A stretch of 64,000 nucleotides of DNA from Bacillota bacterium (lineage in GTDB: Bacteria; Bacillota; Clostridia; Acetivibrionales; DSM-1351): positions 254,978 through 318,977 of the forward strand of contig JAEXOY010000043.1 of the NCBI GenBank assembly GCA_023439045.1. The letters run 5' to 3'. Under the pieces are notes generated by a model. The model did not search any database and was not told the DNA's origin. It worked only from the letters and a program-made list of their open reading frames with translations. Below, piece by piece: positions 8,004 through 16,431 of this stretch. A program made the translations under genes and the position numbers. Position 1 is the stretch's first letter, and each line of letters starts with the position of its first letter.

Positions 8004-8309
8004 ATGAAGCATGATAAGTGCTGCAACAACTGTGATAGAGGGGCTCCATTACACCTTACTAAAGATATACTATGCAAATACCGTGGCGTTGTGACTCCTG
8101 ATTATGTATGTCATAGATATAAAGAACTATGTTCCTCGAAAAAGCAAATTCAATATAATTGTACACACTGCGAGTACTTTTTGGTCAACCTGAACCAAGA
8201 GGATGAAAATATAGGACAATGTAAAATGTTTTCAGCTAGAGAATTTGACGGCAGATCGCGTAATGCATGCACTAAGTTTTCTCGCAAATTGCTAATTGAG
8301 GTTTGTTAA
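8004..8309 (+). CDS. Small Cys-rich protein of unknown function
   Basis: This 101-residue protein has 11 Cys residues in two similar halves. Each half has CxxC (CCNNC; CTHC) followed by further Cys spaced about 15-20 residues apart next to aromatic and basic residues. This suggests two small metal-binding folds or disulfide knuckles. There is no signal peptide. The ATG at 8004 follows AAGGGTG; a GTG at 7995 is possible. It is divergent from DUF402 and upstream of a lytic transglycosylase. Its last codons are part of a 33 bp direct repeat. I do not recognise the family. Confidence 0.7.
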   Translation: MKHDKCCNNCDRGAPLHLTKDILCKYRGVVTPDYVCHRYKELCSSKKQIQYNCTHCEYFLVNLNQEDENIGQCKMFSAREFDGRSRNACTKFSRKLLIEVC

Positions 8310-8370
8310 GTTACCTTTACGTTTATACAATATATTTAGGTTTGTTAAGTTACCTTTACGTTTATGCAAT
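8299..8370. repeat. Two 33 bp direct repeats at the end of the Cys-rich gene
   Basis: 8299-8331 and 8338-8370 differ at one base (ATACAAT versus ATGCAAT). The first copy contains the last codons and TAA of the preceding gene. The spacing is 39 bp. Confidence 0.85.
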
Positions 8371-8513
8371 AACTGGGGTTTATAAAATAAATTGAGGTGT
8401 ATAAAATAACGTTTTATAGTAGCCTCCAATTTCATATATTACTATTAATTGTTTTGCTTGTCCTGACGATATTAATTATAATAATTATAATTAATACATT
8501 AGGAGTTTTTTAT

Positions 8514-9305
8514 ATGAATATAGATGTTAATGCAATATTCCAGCAGAAGCTATCTGAGATTCAAAGCAGAATTTCTAATTCTATTGCGCGCACTGGGATT
8601 AATGCTCCACAAGTAGCAAATCAAAGTACCTTTGACGAGTTGCTAGCCCAAGCAACTGTTCTGAATTCTAGTGATGGCTTAGACACAACAAGTAACGATC
8701 AGAACACATTATTGTCTACCCTTGCTTCACTATCTGGAGTATCAAATGAATATACAAGCGCTATAAGTAATGCCCTCAATAGTAATTCCATAAATAGTAC
8801 TAGCACTAATAGCACTAGTACTAATAGCAATAACACCAACATATTGAGAGCTGCAAGAGCACTTGCTAATTCGTCAGCAACAATTCCAAGTGACAAGACT
8901 CAACTAATGGACTGTATAAATGCTGCTATTGATAATGCCTCAGAGAAATATGGCATTGACAAGAACCTAATTCGTGCTGTCATCAAGCAGGAATCTTCCT
9001 TTGACCCCCGCTCCATCTCAACTTCAGGTGCTCAAGGATTAATGCAGCTAATGCCGGGTACTGCTGACTCACTAGGAGTCAAGGACCCCTTCAATATAGA
9101 GGAAAACATCGATGGTGGAACCCGATACCTCAAAGAACAGCTAACTCGCTACAGCGGCAATACAACCCTAGCCCTTGCAGCATATAATGCAGGACCCGGT
9201 AGTGTCGCTAAATACGATGGAGTTCCACCGTATACCGAAACTCAGAACTATGTCCAAAAGGTAATGCAATACTACAATCAATACACAATGTCCACTAGTA
9301 AATAG
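8514..9305 (+). CDS. Lytic transglycosylase (SLT domain, CwlQ-like)
   Basis: This 263-residue protein has a C-terminal SLT domain: YGIDKNLIRAVIKQESSFDP with the catalytic Glu, SGAQGLMQLMPGTA, GTRYLKEQL and ALAAYNAGPG. Such enzymes cut glycan strands of peptidoglycan to anhydromuropeptides. Residues about 70-115 are a low-complexity Asn/Ser/Thr linker made of small tandem repeats. The ATG at 8514 follows AGGAG at seven bases; a GTG at 8397 would add a hydrophobic segment but lacks a ribosome site. With this start no signal peptide is seen, as in B. subtilis CwlQ. A terminator follows. Confidence 0.88.
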   Translation: MNIDVNAIFQQKLSEIQSRISNSIARTGINAPQVANQSTFDELLAQATVLNSSDGLDTTSNDQNTLLSTLASLSGVSNEYTSAISNALNSNSINSTSTNSTSTNSNNTNILRAARALANSSATIPSDKTQLMDCINAAIDNASEKYGIDKNLIRAVIKQESSFDPRSISTSGAQGLMQLMPGTADSLGVKDPFNIEENIDGGTRYLKEQLTRYSGNTTLALAAYNAGPGSVAKYDGVPPYTETQNYVQKVMQYYNQYTMSTSK

Positions 9306-9325
9306 GTTTAGTTAAAAATGTTTAG

Positions 9326-9358
9326 CGCAGATAGTTTTAAAAACTGTCTGCGTTTTTT
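9326..9358 (+). terminator. Terminator after the lytic transglycosylase gene
   Basis: CGCAGA..TCTGCG with AT-rich inner pairing is followed by TTTTTT. Confidence 0.85.
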
Positions 9359-9436
9359 ATTGGGATTATTTTAACTCCAAAACTGGTAAATATATAATAT
9401 TTTATTACCCAAATAAATAGTCCAAAAGTCTTATTT

Positions 9437-9709
9437 TAATCCACATTATCCACATATTTTTCCACAGCTTTGTAATTATTGATTCTCTAAGGTTCTACAT
9501 TTTTTCCACATAAACCACAATTATTTGATAATAATTTATTCACATGTATAAAATAAATAGCTGAATCCCCTATAATTCATGGATTACAGCTATTTGTTCT
9601 TATATTTATACAAAATTATATATTTCCCATAACTACTATGATTACTTTATTACACGACATTGTTTTAAATAAAATACAATCAAAAATCTGTGGATAACTT
9701 CTTTCCACA
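9437..9709. promoter_or_regulatory. Cluster of DnaA-box-like sites
   Basis: Perfect consensus boxes are TTATCCACA (9446-9454), TTATTCACA (9536-9544) and TGTGGATAA (9689-9697, reverse). One-mismatch boxes are TAATCCACA (9437), TTTTCCACA (9458) and TTTTCCACA (9502); weaker ones lie at 9511 and 9701. All are in one AT-rich 273 bp gap directly after tsaD. No dnaA or dnaN is near, so this is unlikely to be oriC. Clusters of DnaA boxes outside oriC are known in Bacillus and modulate initiation. Confidence 0.65.
9555..9595. terminator. Hairpin after tsaD, possibly bidirectional terminator
   Basis: AAATAGCTGAATCC and GGATTACAGCTATTT form a long stem with one bulge inside the DnaA-box region. On the minus strand it is 135 bases past the tsaD stop. 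Confidence 0.5.
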
Positions 9710-9730
9710 AACATCTATAATTTCCATTTT

Positions 9731-10738
9731 TTATAGTTGAAGCCCAGGCACAGCATTCAAATCTAATCCATCCCTCTTACCACTAATAAACGAATAATAA
9801 GCAGCACATGCAATCATCGCTGCGTTGTCTGTACACAGTACCATAGGTGGATACATTATATCAATGGAGTGCTTTTCTCCCGCAGCTTTCATTTCTTTTC
9901 TCAGTTGAGAATTAGCTGCAACGCCCCCTGCTATCGCTATTTTACTTACCTTGTACTGTTTTGCAGCTGCTATAGTATTCTTAACTAGTACATCTACCAC
10001 GGCCTGCTGAAAGCTAGCAGCAACATCGGGAATATTTATTGGTTCACCTGTCTGTTCTGCTCTGTTTAGATAGTTCAGTACTGCCGTCTTAAGTCCGCTG
10101 AAGCTGAAATCAAGGCATCCATTATCAAAATATACCCTTGGGAACTGTATTGCATTGCTATTTCCCTGCTGTGCATTTTTATCAATCAAAGGGCCCCCTG
10201 GATAGCCTAGTCCAATTGCTCTTGAAATCTTATCAAAAGCCTCTCCAGCAGCATCATCCCTGGTTTGTCCTAGTATTTTAAATGAGTGGTAGGATTCAAC
10301 TAATACGATATGGCTATGCCCTCCTGAAGCCACCAAACATATAAATGGAGGCTCAAGCTCAGTATACTGAATATAGTTTGCAGCAATGTGTCCCTGTATA
10401 TGGTGCACCCCTACTAATGGTTTATTTAAGGCAAAAGCAATAGCCTTTGCTGCTGTAAGCCCAACCAATAAAGCACCAACAAGCCCTGGCCCATAGGTTA
10501 CCCCTATAGCATCTATTTGCTCCATTGTAACCCCTGCTTCGTCAAGTGCCTGATTTATAACTGGCATAATGAGTTCTACATGCTTTCTGCTAGCAATCTC
10601 AGGTACAACTCCACCGTACTTTTTATGCAAATCAACCTGTGACGAGATTACATTTGAAAGAACTTCTCTCCCATTTTTAACCACAGACGCCGATGTCTCA
10701 TCACAGCTGCTCTCTATTCCTAAAATAAAAGTATCCAT
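9731..10738 (-). CDS. tsaD: tRNA threonylcarbamoyladenosine transferase subunit TsaD
   Basis: This 335-residue protein has the N-terminal ASKHA motif GIESSCDETSASVV, metal ligands HIQGHIAANY, and phosphate-binding segments GYPGGP, FSFSGLKTAV and GGVAANSQLR. It transfers the threonylcarbamoyl group to A37 of ANN-decoding tRNAs, working with TsaB and TsaE (26926-28205). The ATG at 10738 follows AGAGGTAGTATT. It stands alone with its own promoter and ends next to the DnaA-box cluster. Confidence 0.97.
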   Translation of the reverse strand: MDTFILGIESSCDETSASVVKNGREVLSNVISSQVDLHKKYGGVVPEIASRKHVELIMPVINQALDEAGVTMEQIDAIGVTYGPGLVGALLVGLTAAKAIAFALNKPLVGVHHIQGHIAANYIQYTELEPPFICLVASGGHSHIVLVESYHSFKILGQTRDDAAGEAFDKISRAIGLGYPGGPLIDKNAQQGNSNAIQFPRVYFDNGCLDFSFSGLKTAVLNYLNRAEQTGEPINIPDVAASFQQAVVDVLVKNTIAAAKQYKVSKIAIAGGVAANSQLRKEMKAAGEKHSIDIMYPPMVLCTDNAAMIACAAYYSFISGKRDGLDLNAVPGLQL

Positions 10739-10774
10739 AATACTACCTCTTTCATTACTTTTCCAACACAAATT

Positions 10775-10803
10775 ATAATAGCCTAAATGCAATTATTAAT
10801 CAA
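10775..10803 (-). promoter_or_regulatory. Predicted sigma-A promoter of tsaD
   Basis: TTGATT and TATTAT are separated by 17 bases and end about 37 bases before the tsaD start. Confidence 0.6.
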
Positions 10804-10846
10804 GGGGCACGCCTGCTGCTCAACTAAAGAAAAAAACACAAAAAAA

Positions 10847-10870
10847 CATGGAGCCAATCGAAGCCCCATG
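10847..10870 (-). terminator. Terminator after uppP
   Basis: CATGGGGC and GCTCCATG pair around an eight-base loop, and the minus strand continues with seven T. It separates uppP from tsaD. Confidence 0.8.
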
Positions 10871-10970
10871 CCCCTTAAAAGGAGAAATGCTAATGTTCAT
10901 TATTATCTTAACATAAAACCAGAATGATATTATATAGAATATAACTACCAAACTTTATAGGACACAAGCC

Positions 10971-11804
10971 CTATATTTTGAAAAAATTACCAAAGAATAC
11001 TTGATCCACGAGTATTGCTGCTGCAACAATAAATACATAATATGCAAAATATTTTAGACTATATTTTGAAAAGATTTTAATCATAAACTTCATGGCAAGA
11101 ACCCCTGCCACACAGGCTGCTACCATTGCAGCTAAAGTAGTTGTTGAAAATATTAAGGCTTCGGTATTACCCTTAATCTTCAGCATATCTATAAAATCTA
11201 GAATAGCTGGCCCTAGAATCACAGGTATGGACATAAGAAACGAAAATTTAATAGCAAACTCCCTATCTAACCGTCTTGCTAACGCACCTGCCAAAGTAAG
11301 TCCAGACCTTGAAACTGCGGGTAAAATGGCACCAGCTTGTGCAACACCAATCACCAAGGCATCAATTGCATTCATTTCATCAATACCTTTATTTTTGAGT
11401 CTTCTATTCCTCATCGTAAACGGCTTATTTTCATTGTGGCTCTCTGCCCATAACAATACTAGACCCGTAATTATAAACTCTATACCTAAGGTTACTCCTG
11501 ATTTGTACAGCTTCTCAAAAAAGTCCTTGAGCGGAAGACCAATTACAATCGCAGGTATTGTTGCCACAAGTATCATTATTGGCAATTTCCCAAATGGCTT
11601 TTTCAAAATAGCAACAATGTCCTTCCATAATACAATAAATACTGCTATCAGCGTAGCAAAGTGTACTGCAATATCAAATGACAGAACATCGGAGCTTATT
11701 CCAAACAGCTTTTGAAATATGACCAGATGCCCCGATGAACTCACAGGAAGAAATTCTGTCAGCCCCTGTACAATACCAAGTATAATCGCCTCAAAAATGC
11801 TCAC
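10971..11804 (-). CDS. uppP: Undecaprenyl-diphosphate phosphatase UppP (BacA)
   Basis: This 277-residue polytopic membrane protein removes a phosphate from undecaprenyl diphosphate, recycling the lipid carrier for cell-wall synthesis; it can confer bacitracin tolerance. The two signature motifs are present: EFLPVSSSGHL near residue 17 and PAVSRSGLT near residue 163. About eight hydrophobic segments are seen. The start is a GTG at 11804 with AGAGGT eight bases upstream. It is monocistronic, with its own terminator. Confidence 0.96.
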   Translation of the reverse strand: MSIFEAIILGIVQGLTEFLPVSSSGHLVIFQKLFGISSDVLSFDIAVHFATLIAVFIVLWKDIVAILKKPFGKLPIMILVATIPAIVIGLPLKDFFEKLYKSGVTLGIEFIITGLVLLWAESHNENKPFTMRNRRLKNKGIDEMNAIDALVIGVAQAGAILPAVSRSGLTLAGALARRLDREFAIKFSFLMSIPVILGPAILDFIDMLKIKGNTEALIFSTTTLAAMVAACVAGVLAMKFMIKIFSKYSLKYFAYYVFIVAAAILVDQVFFGNFFKI

Positions 11805-11954
11805 AAATGTGTACCTCTCATAAAAAACAATATACTAATCTTATATTATTTTTATTTAGATTTTAGTACTTGCTTTTTTAAAGCAATCTTGCTGTTCCAT
11901 TATTTCTTCTCGCTCTCTCAACAGAATCACTTATTTTCTCACCTAGATATTGAA

Positions 11955-12797
11955 CTATGCCGCCTTATCCTGCAGCTTATATGCCGCTACATATTTTCCT
12001 TTGCTGTCCAGAACAAATGGTCTCTCGTCCTCTGGTAGTGACCAAAAGCCTGCCTTATCTGCTATTGCTTTATCTTGAAGATCAGCATAATACTTTTTGA
12101 GCAGGGTATTTGGACTATAAAACACGCTTATTGCATATCCCTTTTGTATAAGAGTTGCGTTGTAGAAGGTCCCGTCCTCAAGCAAGAGGTGTGCCAAAAG
12201 CCTTCCATATTGGTCAGTAGTGCCTTTTTCAAATATCAATCTTACAGTTTTATCACTTAGCATCTTTTTAGTAAATTCTGATGCTTCTTTTGAATATGGC
12301 TGCGCTTCTACACCCGCCTTTACCGATTCAGGCGTGTCTACGTCTAGCAATCTCACCTTGAAATCCTGATTATTATAAGAAACCGTAATTGTATCTCCGT
12401 CAGATACTTTGATTACCTTGGCATTAATATATCCAAACGGCTCTATACCTTCCGTTTGGGATACCTCAACTAATTCATAAGGGAATTCTATTTTTTCTGT
12501 AGTGCTCTGTTGTGACTGCCCCGAAGTGTTAGCAGAGCCGCTTTGCTGTGTTGAACCTGTGCCAGCTGAGTCATTTCCAGCTTCTTCAGCCGAATTTTTG
12601 TCACCTTGATCTTTATTTGCTGAATTTTTGTCAGAATTGCCTAATGCATTATCACCTTGCTGTGATGTATTAGTATTTTGCGTTGTGTTTGAAGGGAATG
12701 TTGCATCCTTTCCTTCATGTTCGGATAGGTACCCTCCTGCCATTATAGAAACAGCCAAAATTACAGCAGTAATTGCCGATATCATCTTTTTTTTCAT
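11955..12797 (-). CDS. Secreted thermonuclease-family nuclease
   Basis: This 280-residue protein starts with a signal peptide or lipid-free anchor (MKKK then ILAVSIMAGG). A roughly 80-residue Ser/Asn/Gln/Gly-rich linker follows, then a staphylococcal-nuclease domain from about residue 120. Active-site elements are visible: SDGDTI, VRLLDVDTPE (Arg, Asp and Thr), and FEKGTTDQYGRLLA (Arg). Such enzymes degrade DNA and RNA outside the cell with calcium. The linker probably spans the cell wall. The start follows AAAGGTGATTTTCT. Confidence 0.9.
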   Translation of the reverse strand: MKKKMISAITAVILAVSIMAGGYLSEHEGKDATFPSNTTQNTNTSQQGDNALGNSDKNSANKDQGDKNSAEEAGNDSAGTGSTQQSGSANTSGQSQQSTTEKIEFPYELVEVSQTEGIEPFGYINAKVIKVSDGDTITVSYNNQDFKVRLLDVDTPESVKAGVEAQPYSKEASEFTKKMLSDKTVRLIFEKGTTDQYGRLLAHLLLEDGTFYNATLIQKGYAISVFYSPNTLLKKYYADLQDKAIADKAGFWSLPEDERPFVLDSKGKYVAAYKLQDKAA

Positions 12798-12974
12798 AGA
12801 AAATCACCTTTTTCGTTATAAGAATTGTATGATAGGCCAACGTGATTAAAAAGAAAAACTCTAGATTAACATAATAGAATATATGCACGAGAACCTTATT
12901 TATGTGAATTATATGTAAAAAATTATAATCACCTGAGTATTATAGCATAAATATTTATTTAAATACAGCATTAT

Positions 12975-13025
12975 AAAGGGATTGTATATAAATGGCAAGT
13001 GTAACCCTGCAAGCACAATCCCTTT
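12975..13025. terminator. Inverted repeat between lonB and the nuclease gene
   Basis: AAAGGGATTGT and ACAATCCCTTT form an 11 bp stem with a 29-base loop. T runs flank both ends weakly. It lies just past the lonB stop, so it is the likely lonB terminator. Confidence 0.55.
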
Positions 13026-13053
13026 TTTGCAAATTGCTTCTTATTAATCCAAT

Positions 13054-14766
13054 CTATCCCGAACACTTATTCACCGACTCGTTTAAACTAGCTTTGGCAG
13101 TCAGAACAGTTATAGGTGCAGTTGGCGCCACTGCATCAGAACTTGTTCTTTCAACAATATCAATTCCAAATACGGACTGCATTACCTGTCCAATATCTTC
13201 TACCGGAACTACTTCTATGTTCATATCATCAAAGAGCTCCTGGTAGTTTTCCTTGGGAATAAACACCTTTGTAATACCTGCAGCAGCTGCCGCATCAACC
13301 TTAGCAACAACACCTCCAACAGGCTTTACCTTACCTTTGATGGATATTTCTCCTGTCATTGCAATCTCTCCGCTTATCGGTATATTCCTAATAGCAGAAT
13401 ACACAGCGGTAGCAATTGCTATGCCTGCCGATGGTCCGTCAATTGGTATACCTCCTGGAAAATTCAAGTGAAGCTCATAATCCTTGCAATCAATATCCAT
13501 ATAGCGTTTAAGCACTGTTAATACGTTCTCTACTGAAGCCTTTGCTGTACTTGTCCTTTTGAGCTTATGCCCTCTGGTATCCATCTCCTCTTCTTCAACA
13601 ATACCCGTTATCTTTATTCCGCCTTTTCCCTTTTCTACTGCAAGTGCGGTTGCCTCAACATCAATAACCATTCCAGTACTGTTTCCAAACACTGCAAGGC
13701 CGTTTATACATCCTATCTGCGCAGCGCCATTAATCTTTTTCTCAATTCTTGGGCTATAGTGTCCAAACTCTATTACCCACTCTATATCCTTTTTTTCAAT
13801 TATACTTCTCTCGTCTATTAATGATACCCCTGCTGCAATCTGTACTATGTTTACTGCATCACGACCATTTTGAGCATATCTCGAAATGATTTCACAACAG
13901 CCCTCCGCCATGGTGAACCCACCCTTTGCTGCAGCATTTTTTGATATAGCACAAACCTCGTCCGCCCTAAGTGGCCTGAAATGAATTTCCACACAGCGTG
14001 ACCTTATTGCGGCAGGTATTTCATCAGGAGTTCTAGTAGTAGCACCCACCAGACGAAAATCTGCCGGTAGTCCTTTTTGAAACATATCATGTATGTGGGA
14101 AGGAATATTTGAATCCTCTGAGCTATAATATGCACTCTCAATATATACTCTTCTGTCTTCTAATACCTTTAAAAGCTTATTCATCTGTATTGGGTGCAGC
14201 TCACCAATCTCATCAATAAATAGAATGCCTCCATGCGCTTTTGTTACAGCTCCCGGCTTTGGCTGAGGAATTCCTGCCGCTCCATATGCACCTGCACCTT
14301 GGTAAATAGGGTCATGCACTGAACCTATCAGAGGGTCGGCAATGCTTCTCTCATCAAACCTAAGAGTAGTAGCGTCCATCTCTATAAACTTTGCTTCCTT
14401 TTTGAAGGGGGAGTATTCTATTTTTTTTGCTTCCTCGAGTATCACGCGAGCAGCCGCAGTTTTACCCACTCCGGGAGGCCCATATATGATTACATGCTGA
14501 GGATTGGGGCCACAGAGGGCTGCCCGCAACGCCTTCAACCCCTGCTCCTGCCCTACTATGTCTGATAGGGTTGAAGGCCTGGTTTTCTCAGATAGTGGCT
14601 CAGTCAACTTGATCTCTCTAAGCCTTCTTAGCTTATCCAGCTCCTTTTTGGATTCCCTGTCTATAGCAGTTTTATTTCCTTGCTGGTTTTTTAATAAAGA
14701 AAGAAAATATAAACCTATTATTATTGAAAAGAAAAACTGTATTATAAAAAGCGTGTTTGTCAGCAT
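13054..14766 (-). CDS. lonB: Sporulation-type ATP-dependent protease LonB
   Basis: This 570-residue protein has one N-terminal membrane segment (LFIIQFFFSIIIGLYFL), an AAA+ domain with Walker A YGPPGVGKT and Walker B ILFIDEIGEL, and a C-terminal Lon protease domain with the Ser/Lys dyad in DGPSAGIA and PVGGVVAKVDA. This short, membrane-anchored Lon is the LonB form found beside clpX in spore formers. The ATG at 14766 follows AGGAGGCCTGACA. It is separated from clpX by a repeat block and a strong terminator, so it is probably transcribed on its own. Confidence 0.93.
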   Translation of the reverse strand: MLTNTLFIIQFFFSIIIGLYFLSLLKNQQGNKTAIDRESKKELDKLRRLREIKLTEPLSEKTRPSTLSDIVGQEQGLKALRAALCGPNPQHVIIYGPPGVGKTAAARVILEEAKKIEYSPFKKEAKFIEMDATTLRFDERSIADPLIGSVHDPIYQGAGAYGAAGIPQPKPGAVTKAHGGILFIDEIGELHPIQMNKLLKVLEDRRVYIESAYYSSEDSNIPSHIHDMFQKGLPADFRLVGATTRTPDEIPAAIRSRCVEIHFRPLRADEVCAISKNAAAKGGFTMAEGCCEIISRYAQNGRDAVNIVQIAAGVSLIDERSIIEKKDIEWVIEFGHYSPRIEKKINGAAQIGCINGLAVFGNSTGMVIDVEATALAVEKGKGGIKITGIVEEEEMDTRGHKLKRTSTAKASVENVLTVLKRYMDIDCKDYELHLNFPGGIPIDGPSAGIAIATAVYSAIRNIPISGEIAMTGEISIKGKVKPVGGVVAKVDAAAAAGITKVFIPKENYQELFDDMNIEVVPVEDIGQVMQSVFGIDIVERTSSDAVAPTAPITVLTAKASLNESVNKCSG

Positions 14767-14807
14767 TGTCAGGCCTCCTAAACTGGTCAGTTGTGTCATT
14801 AATTTAA

Positions 14808-14968
14808 TCAGATATCTATTTTTATTGATATCATGCTTTTATGAGATATTTTTATTGATATCATGCTTTTATCAGATATCATATTTTTATAGATATCATG
14901 CTTTATTAGATATCATATTTTTATTGATATCATGCTTTTATTAGATATCATATTTTTAAGATATCCTA
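14808..14968. repeat. GATATC-rich tandem repeat upstream of lonB
   Basis: About four to five imperfect copies of a 34 bp unit (TTATTGATATCATGCTTTTA with AGATATCATATTTT) give nine GATATC palindromes in 160 bp, 40 bp before the lonB start. It may be inert, or a cluster of binding sites that controls lonB. Confidence 0.75.
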
Positions 14969-15024
14969 ATTAAATTAATCTCTTTATATTATTGACAAGC
15001 TTGTTTATTAAAATGCAGGCAAAT

Positions 15025-15062
15025 AAAAAGAACTACACTCAATAAAGAATGTAGTTCTTTTT
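15025..15062. terminator. Bidirectional terminator after clpX
   Basis: AAAAAGAACTACA and TGTAGTTCTTTTT pair perfectly over 13 bp with a 12-base loop, 62 bases past the clpX stop. Confidence 0.85.
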
Positions 15063-15123
15063 GTTTTAATTCTTTGTTTATCAACTCTTAGGACATCAAT
15101 TTTTATGATATTAATCCTAGTTC

Positions 15124-16419
15124 TTAGGATACCGATTCTCTCTTAACCTTTGACTTTTTTGAGCCAGCCTTTTTTAAAGATTTGCGGTTTTCGTTGAGAA
15201 TGAGCTCAGGAACTGCATTTTTCTCAACAGTATCCTTATTGATAATGCACTTTTCAACATTTGTCATAGAAGGAATGTCATACATAACGTCCATCATGAT
15301 TTCTTCAATAATGGCTCTTAATCCTCTCGCACCGGTATTTCTTGAAATAGCCTTATCTGCGATAAGCTCTAGCGCACCACTGTCAATTTCCAAAAGTACA
15401 TCATCCATCTCAAATAGCTTCTGATACTGCTTGACAAGAGCATTTTTGGGTTCTGTCAATATTTGTACCAATGCGTTTCTATCAAGAGATTGAAGGGTAA
15501 CTACTATAGGCAAACGACCTACAAATTCAGGAATAAGACCAAATTTCAAAAGGTCCTGAGGGAGAATATCCTTTAGAAGTTCCCCAACGTCCTGCTCCTT
15601 CTTACTCTCTATCTTAGCGCCGAAGCCAAGAGATTTCTTACCTATTCTGTTTTGTATTATCTTATCTATTCCATCAAAGGCACCACCACAGATAAACAAA
15701 ATATTTGTAGTATCAATCTGTATAAACTCTTGATGTGGATGCTTTCTTCCCCCTTGTGGAGGTACTGAAGCGACAGTCCCTTCAAGAATTTTAAGAAGTG
15801 CCTGCTGAACACCTTCGCCACTTACATCCCTTGTAATAGAAGGATTTTCCGACTTACGGGCAATCTTATCTATTTCATCGATGTATATAATTCCCTTTTC
15901 GGCCTTTTCAATATCATAATCAGCCGCTTGAATTAACCTGAGTAGTATGTTTTCAACATCTTCTCCAACATAACCTGCCTCAGTGAGAGAAGTTGCATCA
16001 GCAATAGCGAATGGAACATTCAGTATCCTAGCTAGTGTCTGGGCAAGAAAGGTCTTTCCGCTACCAGTTGGTCCTAGCATAAGGATATTGCTCTTCTGAA
16101 GTTCAATGTCATTGGTCTTAACATCACTATTAATTCTCTTGTAGTGGTTATACACTGCAACAGCAAGCGACTTCTTTGCTGTTTCCTGACCTACTACATA
16201 TTGATCGAGTATATCCTTGATTTCCTTTGGTTTCGGAATATCAGAAACCTCAGCATCAAGCTTTGTATCCTCAAATTCCTCTTCAATGATTTCGGAACAA
16301 AGCTCTATACACTCATCACATATATATACACCAGGACCCGCAACAAGCCTTTTAACCTGCTCTTGTGACTTACCGCAGAAAGAGCATTTTAATTGCTTCT
16401 TCTCATCATATCTGGTCAT
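15124..16419 (-). CDS. clpX: ATP-dependent Clp protease ATP-binding subunit ClpX
   Basis: This 431-residue AAA+ unfoldase feeds proteins, including SsrA-tagged ones, into ClpP. The N-terminal zinc-binding domain is intact (CSFC near residue 12, CDEC near 34). Then come Walker A LGPTGSGKT, Walker B IIYIDEIDKI, the pore loop GYVGEDVE, the ClpP-contacting IGF-type loop (here near KKSLGFG), and sensor 2 NTGARGLR. The C-terminal tail is Lys/Ser-rich. It lies 12 bases after clpP, so the two are an operon. A short duplicated segment spans its stop codon. Confidence 0.98.
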   Translation of the reverse strand: MTRYDEKKQLKCSFCGKSQEQVKRLVAGPGVYICDECIELCSEIIEEEFEDTKLDAEVSDIPKPKEIKDILDQYVVGQETAKKSLAVAVYNHYKRINSDVKTNDIELQKSNILMLGPTGSGKTFLAQTLARILNVPFAIADATSLTEAGYVGEDVENILLRLIQAADYDIEKAEKGIIYIDEIDKIARKSENPSITRDVSGEGVQQALLKILEGTVASVPPQGGRKHPHQEFIQIDTTNILFICGGAFDGIDKIIQNRIGKKSLGFGAKIESKKEQDVGELLKDILPQDLLKFGLIPEFVGRLPIVVTLQSLDRNALVQILTEPKNALVKQYQKLFEMDDVLLEIDSGALELIADKAISRNTGARGLRAIIEEIMMDVMYDIPSMTNVEKCIINKDTVEKNAVPELILNENRKSLKKAGSKKSKVKRESVS

Positions 16420-16431
16420 TTTGCACCTCTA

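Noticed and set aside
8397..8513. Membrane-anchored N-terminus of the lytic transglycosylase
   Set aside because: The GTG at 8397 has no ribosome site, while AGGAG precedes the ATG at 8514; the hydrophobic run is AT-rich spacer read in frame.
9437..9709. Chromosomal replication origin
   Set aside because: No dnaA, dnaN, rpmH or recF nearby and no clear unwinding repeats; a secondary DnaA-box cluster is more likely.
11092..11715. 207-codon plus-strand frame opposite uppP
   Set aside because: It is the antisense shadow of a well-conserved gene and has no ribosome site or family motifs.
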